Assembly (NCBI GenBank): GCA_019059635.1
Contig: JAGVRJ010000008.1
Span: 1,240,001-1,304,000 of the forward strand
DNA: 64,000 bases
Origin: Proales similis
Lineage: Eukaryota > Rotifera > Eurotatoria > Ploima > Proalidae
Direction of reading: 5' to 3'
A program made the translations under genes and the position numbers. This document shows positions 22,131 to 32,679 of the stretch, one piece after another (position 1 is the first letter of the stretch; the number at the start of each line of letters is the position of its first letter). Under the pieces are notes generated by a model, which worked only from the letters and a program-made list of their open reading frames with translations, had not been told where the DNA came from and did no database searches.

Positions 22131-23642
22131 CTAAATAAAGGACTTGATTGACTTTCTAAACGGTAAAATAATGTCTTCGTGTTCGGTAGCGTTATCAGAG
22201 AGCCGTTGGACTTGGCATTTCTCAACGCTCTCTTCGTCAAGCTGCAGCACGTTAAGGCGATTCTTTAGTAATTCTAAATGAATTTTCGAATTCTGATGTG
22301 GTTCAATGACGTAAAGCTCTCCGTCGATGTTGACATGCCAAAAATGAGAAATTTCATGCTTTGGATCGAGTGCCTTAACCACTCTCCTACTGAAAGTGAT
22401 GTCTTGCAGCATTTTCTTGTCGGTCAAAAATATCTCATTCAGATTGTAATAGGGCTCTTTAACCGTGACTGTTTCAATGCCTGCTTGCGCACTATTGTCG
22501 GTGTTATTAACAAAAGCATAAAGCTGAGTTTGTATTAGCTGCTTCTTTTGAAATTTCCCACATTCTGGACTGACTAATTTTGACTTTTCCAAGTCAGCTT
22601 TGAGACCGGCGATTTGGTCATCTAGTTTGGCCCGTTTTGTTATTCGCGAATGGTTGGACATTGACTTTTCCCTGAAAAATAAATTCACTACCCGGCGAAG
22701 TGATGTTGGATCTCTCAGCAGTTGCTTCTCTTTTTCTAAATATTCGATTTTTTCTCGGATTGAATTTTGGTCCATACAGGCTGAGCATCCTGAGCAGAAT
22801 TTCCGGTAGTCGAAATCAAATACGACGGGATTACGGCGAAGGAATCTATACATAAAGTAGTGGTTCATCCTGTCTTTCAAAAAGCGAACACCAAAATACC
22901 AATATTTGTCTTTCAAAGCCTCTGTGGTCGTAAGAAACCCGCAATCAATTTCAGAGAGCGCATATAAACAGTCATAACTTGCTCCTGTTGAATCTTCTAA
23001 TTGACGTCTTAAAATTGATTTCTCTCCATTTTTCTCCGCAGTTACTCTTATCAAATCTGCAGGCTTCGTTTTGCCATTAATAATTGCTAGAGCCGAATCT
23101 ACAAGCAATTTAAGGTCTTCATACTGACTGCCTCCTAAATCAAACCATTTTTTGGCAAATTTGTTCGACTTTCCCAGAGGGACGACTCCAATTTGAATGC
23201 GGTCAAAAAGCGACTCAGAATCGGCTCTTTGGAATAATCCTCGAACAACTTGGGTAAGAGTTTCATTTCCACCAGCAATCACTAGTGCGTTTGTTTCCGA
23301 CAGATCTACATCTTTAGAGCTTTCGAACGCTTCCTCGCTGGTCTTAACATTTATTACCTGAACGTCAAGCCCAGAAAGTTGTAGCAGAGGTGAAACAGTA
23401 TCGTCGAATGTACTTTTGGCCGATCCACCATCGGAGGACAAGTTCAAGAGGATCGTTATTTTGCGTAAATTCTCCTCTGGTGAACACCTCAATCTGCCAT
23501 GTAGTATTGCTTTTTCACAATAACTCTTGAGCATGAAGGCTCTTTGATTCCGTTGCCATAAGTAGTGTCCGCCGTATGTGACCAGCCCTACCGCAAATAT
23601 GCTCTTTTTCCAATGATTGCGAAGAGTCTTCAGTGCAGACAT
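22131..23642 (-). CDS. AGK: Acylglycerol kinase homologue with altered kinase motif
   Basis: This is a single-exon gene of 503 residues. The N-terminus, LKTLRNHWKKSIFAVGLVTYGG, matches mitochondrial AGK (KTLRNHWKKTTAGL...TWGG), including the inner-membrane anchor. The sphingosine/diacylglycerol kinase fold follows: KITILLNLSSDGG, LSGLDVQVI, then ALVIAGGNETLTQVVRGLF, IQIGVVPLGKSNKF and ALAIINGKTKPADLI. KYWYFGVRFLKD matches the AGK motif KYWYLGPLKIK. The kinase signature GGDGTxxEV here reads GGNETLTQV, so the Asp, the second Gly and the Glu are all replaced. AGK also has a kinase-independent role in the TIM22 carrier translocase, which this copy may retain. It is intronless although its neighbours have introns. 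The frame is intact and there are no internal stops. Confidence 0.92.
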   Translation of the reverse strand: MSALKTLRNHWKKSIFAVGLVTYGGHYLWQRNQRAFMLKSYCEKAILHGRLRCSPEENLRKITILLNLSSDGGSAKSTFDDTVSPLLQLSGLDVQVINVKTSEEAFESSKDVDLSETNALVIAGGNETLTQVVRGLFQRADSESLFDRIQIGVVPLGKSNKFAKKWFDLGGSQYEDLKLLVDSALAIINGKTKPADLIRVTAEKNGEKSILRRQLEDSTGASYDCLYALSEIDCGFLTTTEALKDKYWYFGVRFLKDRMNHYFMYRFLRRNPVVFDFDYRKFCSGCSACMDQNSIREKIEYLEKEKQLLRDPTSLRRVVNLFFREKSMSNHSRITKRAKLDDQIAGLKADLEKSKLVSPECGKFQKKQLIQTQLYAFVNNTDNSAQAGIETVTVKEPYYNLNEIFLTDKKMLQDITFSRRVVKALDPKHEISHFWHVNIDGELYVIEPHQNSKIHLELLKNRLNVLQLDEESVEKCQVQRLSDNATEHEDIILPFRKSIKSFI

Positions 23643-24296
23643 TGCGACAATGGTCTGTCAGAAATACTCTACATTTGGTAAAATAAATTAGATTTCAGGA
23701 GAAAGCTGCAAGAGAGCAAAATTTATTTTTAACGATTCATCATGTCATCAAACAAAGCTGAATCAATTGAAGAATTAAGTGTGACCCCAACTATTTGGTT
23801 CGCCTAATAAACAATTGCTGCATTCATCAGATTCAACTACTAGCGCAAGTACCCGACTCTCTCATTGCTTAAGCGTTGAAGCATTTTACTACAACCAAAT
23901 CGCAATAACAGCAAAATTAAGTTCAAAATACAAAAGGCAGACTCTTGAAAGTTGGATGGGATCTAATCTATCTACAGGTTCTTAAAAGAATTACCAAAAG
24001 AATTTATTCAAATGATTGAATTCTGAGCTGAGAGTAGAATTTCCGAGGAATCTCTGAATGGCGAAATCAACTGTAAATCAAATATTGCAAGTGGGCTCTG
24101 ATTAAGTGAATATTTTATGCAGAAATTGAAGCGAACGCCCTTGTGACTATTTGAAAATTTGAGCTCAGTTGTCAGAACACCAAGCATTGATCACAATTCA
24201 TAAGAATGCTTGAACCGACAGAGGATACAAGCGAATGCTCAAGATTACCTCATGAGTCGAACTGTAAATTAGCAATAAGCAGCTGATTTTGCGTAA
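23643..24296. other. Divergent intergenic region
   Basis: The 654 bases between AGK (minus) and the CLC gene (plus) presumably hold both promoters. No ORF, repeat or clear motif was recognised. Confidence 0.5.
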
Positions 24297-27200
24297 ATGA
24301 GTTTTTATAATTTCAAAATCGAAGATAATGAAGGTTCAATTGAACTATCTGGAATCGGATCATCATCTCTGAGTGAAATTTCATCCACAAATATCCTTCA
24401 AAAAAGAAATCGGCCTTTGAATTTATCTCAAGTCCAAGAGAACGATACAGGTACTCATTGCCACTTAAAAACTTTCGTAAAAAATTAGTTCAATGGGGTT
24501 TTAACAGAAGAGATTTTTGATGCCAATCCTGGTCTTGAAATAAATGACCGATACAGAAGTTTTAATACAATTGATTGGATGCGCGACATTGCAAAAGATC
24601 GCTCCAGACATCGATGGCTAATAAAACAAAAAAAGGACTCGCCAAATATATTTCGCAAACTTCAGACTTATTTTGACGCTATTTCAGGATGGTTTTGTAT
24701 CCTTCTTTTAGCTATGGGTGCAGGTGAATTAGATTGCATTTTGATTAAAACTCCACACCAGTTTAAGCCCTTGTGAAAAAAAGGAATTGTGGCCGGTTTC
24801 GTCGATGTAGCCACAGGATGGACAACAAGCTTAAAAGCGGGTATTTGTACGAAGGCATTCTGGCTCAATCGTGAGCAATGCTGTTGGGATTCTTTGTCTA
24901 TTGGTTACGACAAGTATAAAACAATCGATTGCGACGATGTAAGCCTTTAAGTGCTCAATTAAGCCGCGAAAACGTCATTATTACCAATTTTAGTGGTTTA
25001 AATGGAGTCAGATATTTGGCGGTGAAGGACGATTTTTTGGATATTTTAGCTCGATGATATTTCACGTTTCGTTCTCAATGGTTTTTGCATCAATCGCAGC
25101 CGTTCTCGTTAAATTTTATGCGCCATACGCGAGTGGATCTGGTGTTCCCGAGGTAAAGCTGGCCCAAGTTTGATTTGTAAAAGGACATATCAATCAACTC
25201 AATTTATTTCAGATAAAAACGATTCTTTCTGGATTCGTGATTCATGGATATCTAGGAAAGTGGACTCTCTTGATAAAATCGATTGGAATGGTTCTAGCTA
25301 CTTCTTCTGGACTTACTCTGGGAAAAGAAGGACCATTTGTTCACGTGGCATCTTGTTGTGGAAATATATTTTCCTATTTGTTTCCAAAGTATGGTCGTAA
25401 CGAAGCTAAAAAGCGAGAAATTCTATCGGCAGCTTGTGCGGCTGGTGTGGCTGTTGCATTTGGGGCTCCTATTGGAGGCGTGCTCTTTAGCTTAGAAGAA
25501 GTCAGCTACTACTTTCCACTGAAAACTTTGTGGCGTTCGTTTTTTGGTGCCATGTTCGCTGCATTTATGCTTTTCACCGTGAGTCCTTATGGAAAAGGCT
25601 ACGAGATGCTCTTTTTCATCGACTACAAGCCAGAATGGCTTTTGTTCGAGCTTCTACCCTTTATAATCATTGGAATTCTCGGGGTACTATTCTTTTTAAG
25701 ACTTTTCAATCGTTTTAGAGTCTAACTCATTCCTTTTAAGGCGATTTTCGGCTACATTTTTATCAAATCAAATATATTCTGGTGCAAATTTAGGAAGCAG
25801 AACGATTGGGGCAAACATCCGGTCAGAGAGGTAACAGTCAGCTCTCTATTTCACTAGGCGAACGAAAATGCATTAAATGTGTTCAGGTTGTTTTGATATG
25901 CTTCATTACTTCCTTTTTGGGCTATTTCAACGAATACACTCGAATGTCTCTACCAGAACTGGTCAGAAGGCTGGTCGGAAAGTGCGGCCCTATTGATGAC
26001 ACCATTCTCTGGTAAGTAAGCAACCCACTTGAACATTTTATTAAAACTGAAATATTGTACGAACAAATAGCGATTACGGATTCAATGTAACAAGTGTGCG
26101 TGACGAGCTGGTGCCCACCGAACTCGGCCCGGGTGTATATCAAGCGATTTGGAAGCTACTCTTAGCGATGGTCTTTTATATTGCTATGCTGATAGTCACA
26201 TTTGGCATCAAAGTGCCTTGTGGTCTCTTTGTCCCTTGCTTGGCTATCGGAGCCATTGCTGGAAGGGTGGTTGGGATCATAATGCAGCACTTGACTTTGT
26301 AAGTAGCTTGCTATCTAGACGAGCTCAAGAATAAGCAAATAACGATCGGAAAAGTCATTATTCGGGACTTTTTTTGTTTTCAATCGAGTGCAAAAGCCTA
26401 GCTTGTGTTACTCCGGGAGTGTACGCTCTAGTGGGAGCATGTGCTTTCCTCGGGGGAGCTACTAGAATGACAGTTTCGCTAGTAAGTCTCATGCTTGAAC
26501 TTTTCGAAGACAATGCTTCAAACTATTAAAAGGTCGTGATTATAATTGAGCTTACTTCCGGTCTCAATTTGATCGTTCCTTTAATGGTCTCGGCATTTAC
26601 AGCCAAGATTTTTGGAGAGATCTTGTGCGGCGAAGGAATCTACGATGCTCATATAAGACTTAATGGTAAATTAGATAGAGAAAACGAAGAAATAGCCTTA
26701 TTTTCATGCATTCGGACAAACAAAGATTATCCTTTCCTCCATCAAACGGAAGACATAAAAATAACGTCAAAGCTCGTCGATCTAATGAGCTCACGGTGAG
26801 AAAATGCCATTTGACAAAGACCAGCCATGAAAACTTTTTTAAACTTTTTATAGACTGGTCTTCCTTACTGAGGGAATGAAGGTTTCGAACGCAAAAAGCA
26901 TATTAGAAAATAAGCAATTCAGAGGCTACCCCATCGTGAAATCTCCTGAAAATTTGCTAGTTATCGGCTATATTCAGCGTTCGGATCTGGCGCCTATTCT
27001 TGAGAATTTGTGGGCATTCAATTGTTTGTGTATTTAATTCGCGTTAAATATTGGAACCAATAGAGATCCGGATGCCTGTCTTAGCTTTGATAACGGAAGT
27101 GTGTCAATCGACGGAAGACGTATCTCGCAAAGTAAAATAATAGACAAGGCAAGTAACATTGAAATGGGTTCGTTTGGCTGAGGTAATTCAAGGTGACGCT

Positions 27201-27416
27201 TTCAAGGCACCTATGAGTGTTTCCCCACATACACCGGTTGAAGTAGTCATTCAAATATTTCGCAATATTGGCCTAAGTGTTCTTTTGGTGACTAAAAATG
27301 GGTAGGAAGATAAAATTTTCGAAACTGGAAATGAAAAAGACTTTTGAGCAAAATATTTCAGATTGCTAGAAGGGATGATATCTAAGAAAGATGTGATTGA
27401 AATACTCAAGCGGTAA
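24297..27416 (+). CDS. CLCN3/4/5: CLC-3/4/5 type chloride/proton exchanger
   Basis: This is an endosomal 2Cl-/H+ antiporter of the CLC family. The N-terminus is cytosolic and acidic. The exons contain the selectivity motif GSGVPE (exon ending near 25155), [13 protein letters not shown] with the gating glutamate, and [35 protein letters not shown] carries the likely proton glutamate; [41 protein letters not shown] and [11 protein letters not shown] follow. Two CBS domains come after: one with [14 protein letters not shown] and GYPIVKS, the other with [20 protein letters not shown] and [14 protein letters not shown]. The protein ends at TAA 27414. More than ten introns of about 40-70 bases are present. 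The motif set fits the CLC-3/4/5 branch rather than CLC-1/2 or CLC-6/7. Individual exon ends were not all resolved. Confidence 0.93.
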
Positions 27417-27762
27417 TCAATGACTCTGATTGTTAAGAATCATTTTGCGGTTGGTGTATCATATTGAATAAACGAAGTTCAATAAAAACAAGTTCAATTC
27501 CATTTTTCCAAAAAAGTGCCTTGGTAAGCCTCATGTTGTGTTCTGAAAATATAGGGGATTATTTCAAACCGAAATATCTAGTTGCCGATAAGCTCCAAAA
27601 TGCAATTCTTCAAAGAGAATCTTTTATTTTTCGTTTTACTAGCAAAAATGGTTTACAAAATTTATTTAATTTATTTCATTCGATCCGTTTAAATTCGTGG
27701 TCTTTTCTTCTGAATACATGAATGCATTTCTGTGTTTAAGTTTGAATTTGTCTTAATTGAAA
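27417..27762. other. Convergent spacer between housekeeping block and receptor cluster
   Basis: It holds the CLC poly(A) signal and then AT-rich sequence with no supported gene. It marks the border between intron-rich single-copy genes and the intronless receptor array. Confidence 0.55.
27467..27472 (+). promoter_or_regulatory. Poly(A) signal of the CLC gene
   Basis: An AATAAA lies 51 bases after the CLC stop codon. Confidence 0.65.
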
Positions 27763-30042
27763 TTAATTATTTTCTTTCTTAAAGCTAAAACAGTCTTTAC
27801 AAGGCAGTGAAAAATACTTTCGAAAATTTTCATTAAAGAAATAGAGGAGGACAAAGTTTTCCAAGTAACTGATTGTGAGCAGGAAGTGTGAAATAGAGAA
27901 GAGCATCGGACAGACGGAATGATAGCGCCCATCGGGAACTATACAGACGGAGAAAATTCGCTGATCTAATGTGAAAATAAAAAGTAAAATGGCCGAAATC
28001 ATTTCGGGCAGGCGAAACAAAAAGGAGAAGAAGCCGTTGAGAATGACCATTCTGGTGATACGCTTTTCAGTCTCTTCCTTCGGCCTTTCGATATTCATTG
28101 CACGAACCAGAAATAGAAGCTTCAAATCGATAAACATGTTCAACAAGGTAAAAAAAGTGGTAACCAAAAAGGTGTTTAGTATAAAAGCAATCTGAAGAAA
28201 ACCCGCCGAATGAAGAATACTAAAATCAGTTTCGGAAAAATAGATTATCGCATAAATCGATAAGCTCTCAACACTGAATTTTTCATTCACAAACAAGACA
28301 ATCACGCTGATTGATAAAGATAGAGGGAAGATACCAGCAACTAACACTTTTGGCTTAAGTTTGCGGAATAAAGACAGTTTTTGGGTGTTAAGACCATAAC
28401 GATAGAGGACAAACAGAGTGCTACTCATGTTCGCCGCAAGTCTGAACGAATTGCCTAAGAACTTTTCAACAAACAAGTAAAAAGGACGAAATAAGTCTGG
28501 CATTGTGAAAGGGAAGCAAAATATTCCGTTAAGTTCAATACAGGTGGTAAGCGGGGTACATGCGAAAATGAGGCTGTGAAAGAGAATGAACCACGAGTTG
28601 TAGTACGTGTACTCCCACATGTACCTGCTTTTGTCTACCAACTTGTTTCTACGATACTCGCGTGACCTCTTGATCTTGCGGAATGTCTCGATGACGAGTT
28701 GGTTGGCGATTATGCCAACGATACTGGTGACAGGCACCAGCCAGACGTCGGACAGATACTTAAAAAATTCAAGATCGAGAATAGTGTCATAGATGGTGCG
28801 GTAGTTCATTGGCTCGACTGTTTCGGTCGAGCATCTTTGCGCCATTTTGTCAAAATCGCATTCTTTTTTCAACCGGACCTGGTCAATACACTCAACTGCT
28901 TCGGCCTTAAAATAGGTAACAATCCAGAATAAAAGACACGAACAGCTCTCGTTGGCTTTTGTCTCAATCAGAGCACCAATAAATAGGATGTTGAGCGAGT
29001 ATTGCTCGATCTGATAGAATATACAGAATGAAGAATCGTCAAATGCATCCGATCCTTTTGATTCAGTCCAAGTTATATAGCCTCTCTGGCCCTCGCCAAC
29101 AAAATTTGAGCCATCCGCTTCAGCTTCCGGGATGTCTATTAATAAGGACTTCTCAGTTCTTCTTTTATTCACTTCGTTTAGCCATCCTGGATTGTTATGC
29201 AAGAACCTTCTTAATCTTGATATTGCTAAAACTATTAATGAAACTACTGTTTTTTTCAAGGTCCCAGCTTCGAATGAATTCATCATGCCGTTAAAATAAA
29301 TAGATTGTGTTTCGCTAAACACAACAAGTGGAAAAATTCTCGAATTAAATATCACACCGTAACCATCGAGTTGCAATTGATTGATAGTACTATTAAGAGT
29401 TTTGTTGGTTGGCTCGAATGAGAGCATGTTAAACTTCACTGTCGAATCAGTTAGGTCTAATAGCTGCAGTTCAGATATGAAGGCTTGGTTAAATATCAAT
29501 GGGCAGGTGTTCGTGTGGTATCGGGTTCCTCTAGTAAACCATAGATACACCGGCTGGTCTTTGCCGAATGGACTTGGAACTAACGAGCCTGTAGAAAAGT
29601 CCCTCACTTCAGTGCCGTTGTTGTACAAAAGCCTGAGATCAAAAACGCTGGGTATAAAGAAGATGTTAGGCGCTGATGGGAAGCTGGGAATTTCAAAGTC
29701 GACTGAAAGTCCTCTTCCTCCCAAGACGAAGAGGTCCAATTCTTTCAAATCAGATATTCGAGCCAGCAAAGGAAAAACAATCTGATTGAAATCAGCAAGG
29801 CTCTCCCCGCTTTCTTCGTTTGCATTTATTCTTTCGTAAATTAAGTAGGTTGCAGTAGATTGACATTTCTGGACTGTTTGATTAAACCTCTTCAATTGGT
29901 TTTCATCTATATGTTCATGTCCTTTGCTCTGTATTTTAATATTACAATCGAGACTGCCTGCATCCAAATTTTCGGCCTTGAGCCTGCCACAATCCTCAAC
30001 ATAAGCCAACACCAGAAGCATTGAAAATGCGCTTGACAACAT
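27763..30042 (-). CDS. Intronless 7TM receptor, subfamily A, copy 1
   Basis: This 759-residue protein starts at ATG 30042 with a signal peptide (MLSSAFSMLLVLAYVEDCG). The ectodomain (about 20-430) has LRR-like strands and several N-glycosylation sites, and includes GLSVDFEIPSFPSAP and FEPTNKTLNSTINQLQLDGY. The LRR-cap-like segment is SRLRRFLHNNPGWLNEVNKR. A stalk with CSC and C-x5-MAQRC cysteines follows. Membrane segments lie near 432-455, 476-499, 520-548, 565-585, 615-645, 664-692 and 711-737. TM1 has the GIIAN asparagine, TM3 ends LYRYG, and TM7 ends ENFVLLYFFNENFRKYF, resembling the NPxxY-x-x-x-N-x-x-F-R end of rhodopsin-like receptors. Loop 1 is RKIKRSREYRRNK, slightly off the family consensus RSPEYRRNK. 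The ligand is unknown. Confidence 0.85.
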   Translation of the reverse strand: MLSSAFSMLLVLAYVEDCGRLKAENLDAGSLDCNIKIQSKGHEHIDENQLKRFNQTVQKCQSTATYLIYERINANEESGESLADFNQIVFPLLARISDLKELDLFVLGGRGLSVDFEIPSFPSAPNIFFIPSVFDLRLLYNNGTEVRDFSTGSLVPSPFGKDQPVYLWFTRGTRYHTNTCPLIFNQAFISELQLLDLTDSTVKFNMLSFEPTNKTLNSTINQLQLDGYGVIFNSRIFPLVVFSETQSIYFNGMMNSFEAGTLKKTVVSLIVLAISRLRRFLHNNPGWLNEVNKRRTEKSLLIDIPEAEADGSNFVGEGQRGYITWTESKGSDAFDDSSFCIFYQIEQYSLNILFIGALIETKANESCSCLLFWIVTYFKAEAVECIDQVRLKKECDFDKMAQRCSTETVEPMNYRTIYDTILDLEFFKYLSDVWLVPVTSIVGIIANQLVIETFRKIKRSREYRRNKLVDKSRYMWEYTYYNSWFILFHSLIFACTPLTTCIELNGIFCFPFTMPDLFRPFYLFVEKFLGNSFRLAANMSSTLFVLYRYGLNTQKLSLFRKLKPKVLVAGIFPLSLSISVIVLFVNEKFSVESLSIYAIIYFSETDFSILHSAGFLQIAFILNTFLVTTFFTLLNMFIDLKLLFLVRAMNIERPKEETEKRITRMVILNGFFSFLFRLPEMISAILLFIFTLDQRIFSVCIVPDGRYHSVCPMLFSISHFLLTISYLENFVLLYFFNENFRKYFSLPCKDCFSFKKENN

Positions 30043-30120
30043 TTTTTTTGCTTTTTTTCATATCCGTTTGATAATATGATGTTAAATGTGGACGCTTGCT
30101 GGTTTTAATTGGAAAGAAAA

Positions 30121-30290
30121 GGCGATTTGAAATACGACCTGGTGCCGGCAAATTTTCTTGAACGGGCCTGATTCTGATATTTTTGCATTTTTGCTATGTC
30201 GAAGGTTCAAGCCGAAATTCAATATTCTTGGAACAATGTCAGCATTTAGCACCTTTCCTTTAAGCCTAGGATCGGCATTTGAATGTGCCG
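30121..30290. repeat. Dispersed repeat, copy 1 (with 31158-31370)
   Basis: The segment starting GGCGATTTGAAATACGACC at 30121 recurs in the same orientation from 31158 as GGCGATTTGAAATACGGCC, followed in both by 'CTGGT(G/A)CCGGC(A/G)AATTTT'. Further on, both have a CATTTAGCACCT stretch (near 30244 and 31345). This looks like a diverged segmental duplication of about 200 bases lying upstream of two receptor or pseudogene copies. Confidence 0.55.
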
Positions 30291-30379
30291 ACAGTTTGAA
30301 AACACTCAAATCAGAATCTGCTTCAGTGCTCGTCTTGAGCGAATGCTTTTGATTTATTTGTTTTTTCTGCAACTCTCTG

Positions 30380-30789
30380 ATAGCGCTATTGATAGTTATA
30401 TTTGTTGATTCAAATGAGGGCTGATGAGAAGCTGGGTATTTTGAAGTCGACGGAAAACCTCTTCCCTTTTAGAGAAGAATGGAAAAAGCTGATAAACTAG
30501 AGATCGGGGAGAATAAAGGAGAAACGATCTCATTCAAATCGTCAAGTGTCTCTCCACTGCTTTCGTATTGGCTAATTCGAATGTAATTTAACATAACACC
30601 CCTGAATATGCACTTCTGGATCGTTTGGTTCAAATTTTGCAATTAATCTTCGTCAATATGCTCTTGACCGACGCTATATATTTCAACGTAACAATCAAAA
30701 TCGCATGGACCAGCATAGTCGGTCTTAACTATGCTGGTTTTCCAAACAAAAACCGAAAGCAAAACAATCGAAGAAGCGCACGAAAACAT
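30380..30789 (-). pseudogene. Broken subfamily A receptor, N-terminal piece
   Basis: On the minus strand from ATG 30789 there is an intact signal peptide (MFSCASSIVLLSVFVW), then FDCYVEIYSVGQEHIDED and a TAA. After this, LQNLNQTIQKC and YESSGETLDDLNEIVSPLF continue the family pattern until another stop. A jump follows to sequence resembling the later STIN...TNKT ectodomain segment, so an internal part was lost. The nearest relative by eye is copy 1 (27763-30042). It lacks the membrane domain. Confidence 0.75.
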
Positions 30790-31157
30790 ATTTTCTGTAT
30801 TTTGAATCCCGATCAAATACGAGTTAGAGCTGGAGCCTCTTTGAAGAAAAATACGAGAGTTGCATTCAACCAGGCGGTCAGCGATTCATGATTGGCTATA
30901 AAAAATCAGCTAAGGTGGAAATGTTCGGGAAATTTTCTATAAAATAAATTCGCCGGTATCTGATTCTTCTCAATATCTAGTTAGCTCTTTCTTTTGTCTT
31001 GGTTGAGACAAGTGACATTGAGTGAACGTAATTTATGATTGGCAGGCACCTGACAATTCAAAGATTTGCTTTCTTTTCGTTATTTTCAAACAAGAGGTAT
31101 CTATTAAAATAATAGATTAAAATATGTATAATCGAAGGCTTAAATAAGAAAACAAAG

Positions 31158-31370
31158 GCGATTTGAAATACGGCCTGGTACCGGCGAATTTTGTTCAAAA
31201 AGCCTGGTCCTGAGATTTCTAAATTCCCGAAATATTCGTTAATTCAATTTTAGTTTCTGCCCTAGTTGCCCTAGTTATCTGGACGGTGAAGGTCTATCTA
31301 GTATTTGGATCAAGTGCCCGCAGATAAGAGCCAACAATAGAACAGAGGCTGACATTTAGCACCTCTTCGG
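31158..31370. repeat. Dispersed repeat, copy 2 (with 30121-30290)
   Basis: This is the second copy of the repeat described at 30121. It lies in a gene-free stretch (30790-31555) between the receptor pseudogene and the methyltransferase. Apart from this repeat I see nothing else in that stretch. Confidence 0.5.
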
Positions 31371-31555
31371 TAAGAATTGGATTGGTTTAGGTTGTGTTTA
31401 TCCCCGAATAACTTGAGACCAATTTGTTGGTTAACAACGAACAATATTTAACGCAAAAACTTAAGTAAGGTTTTAAACTTCTCATTTATTTAGTTTGGCA
31501 AGAACCACCCAGGAAAAGAAGGATAAAATCGTTTTTATTCAGGGGCCAGCAACGG

Positions 31556-32299
31556 CTAGATTTTGGCTTCTCGCTTTAGAGCAATAACACTGGCCAGCTG
31601 ATTCAAAGTCTGGTCTCGTTGAAGTTCTCCATCGCACAAGCCCAAGTATTCGGCTTTGAATATGCGAAAGCCGGCGCTCATCAATTCGCTTATGAGCTCG
31701 TCCAGAAACAACAAGTTCAACTTGGCCGGCACGTTCGCGATCGCCTCTTTTACATCCTCGCTGAGTTGGCTCATCTCTAGGGCCGCAGAACCCGGCATGT
31801 CATCGCCGGTGTTTTGTCTACGCTCGAATTCCTCCTTGATAGCCGATGTGTCAATGGCCTTATTGAACAGTGTCAAATTCAGTGGAGTAGGTTCGTCGAC
31901 CAGAAAAACACCGCCTGGCACAAGCCAGACGTGGATTTTCCTCAGCAGCTCTCTTAATTGCCCACTGCTCAGAAATGGGAGCATTCTTAGACAGCAAACG
32001 CCTCCGATGCTTTCAGGCTCAAAGTCCAAATCTAGCGCATTTCCGGGCCTGAGTTCAATTCGACTCTTGGCATCACTGTCAAGTCCGTCGTAGAGAGTTT
32101 TAAGTTGGCTCTCGGACAAGTCGTTGGCGATCACTCGCAAGTTATTTGACAGAAGAAGTTTAGAGTTGAATCCAATACCAGTGCCAAGATCCAGCACGGG
32201 GTATCGCTTGTCAATTTGTTTGACGGCCACATTCAGATGTGGACTCGGTAGGCAGTAGTTGAAGCCGAATTTGTTATGGGTTGGAATGAAGAACTCCAT
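31556..32299 (-). CDS. Intronless class I SAM-dependent methyltransferase
   Basis: The single exon encodes 247 residues from ATG 32299. Motif I is YPVLDLGTGIGFNSKLLL, the acidic strand-2 motif is VIANDLSESQL, and PGNALDLDFEP and CLRMLPFLSSGQLRELLRKI follow. The post-motif turn is WLVPGGVFLVDEPTPLNL. The substrate cannot be read from the sequence. It lacks introns, is GC-richer than its surroundings, and sits between receptor pseudogenes rather than with the housekeeping genes. These features suggest horizontal acquisition or retroposition. It could also be an ordinary fast-evolving animal methyltransferase. The frame is clean and full length for the fold. Confidence 0.75.
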   Translation of the reverse strand: MEFFIPTHNKFGFNYCLPSPHLNVAVKQIDKRYPVLDLGTGIGFNSKLLLSNNLRVIANDLSESQLKTLYDGLDSDAKSRIELRPGNALDLDFEPESIGGVCCLRMLPFLSSGQLRELLRKIHVWLVPGGVFLVDEPTPLNLTLFNKAIDTSAIKEEFERRQNTGDDMPGSAALEMSQLSEDVKEAIANVPAKLNLLFLDELISELMSAGFRIFKAEYLGLCDGELQRDQTLNQLASVIALKREAKI

Positions 32300-32670
32300 T
32301 TATCTAAGCCAAAAGGTGAAAATAACAAAAATTAAGTTTAATTAAACCGGCGTATGTATTGCTACGCAAGTTTAATAATTGTTACGCTGGGAACCTTACC
32401 GTCAGAGTCGTGCTTTATCGTTTTATCGAGTAACCGAACTAATTTAAAAAATAGCTAAAAAGAACACTACTATTTGTGCAAATACTTTTTTAATCTAAAA
32501 GCTCAAAAGGCGAAAGTTCTCAAGGAGTTAGTTTCATAGGAATCATCAACTGTCTGTGTGTTCAATATTTGATAGGGTACACGTCTTATCGCACGAGAAA
32601 GACTGCAGGGCGAATTCGAGTCGATTGAAATTTATCTGAGATCGGACTCGCCCTTCTAGATCATCAATAT
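32300..32670. other. AT-rich spacer
   Basis: This lies upstream of the methyltransferase gene. No ORF or recognisable repeat was seen. Confidence 0.4.
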
Positions 32671-32679
32671 TTTTATATT

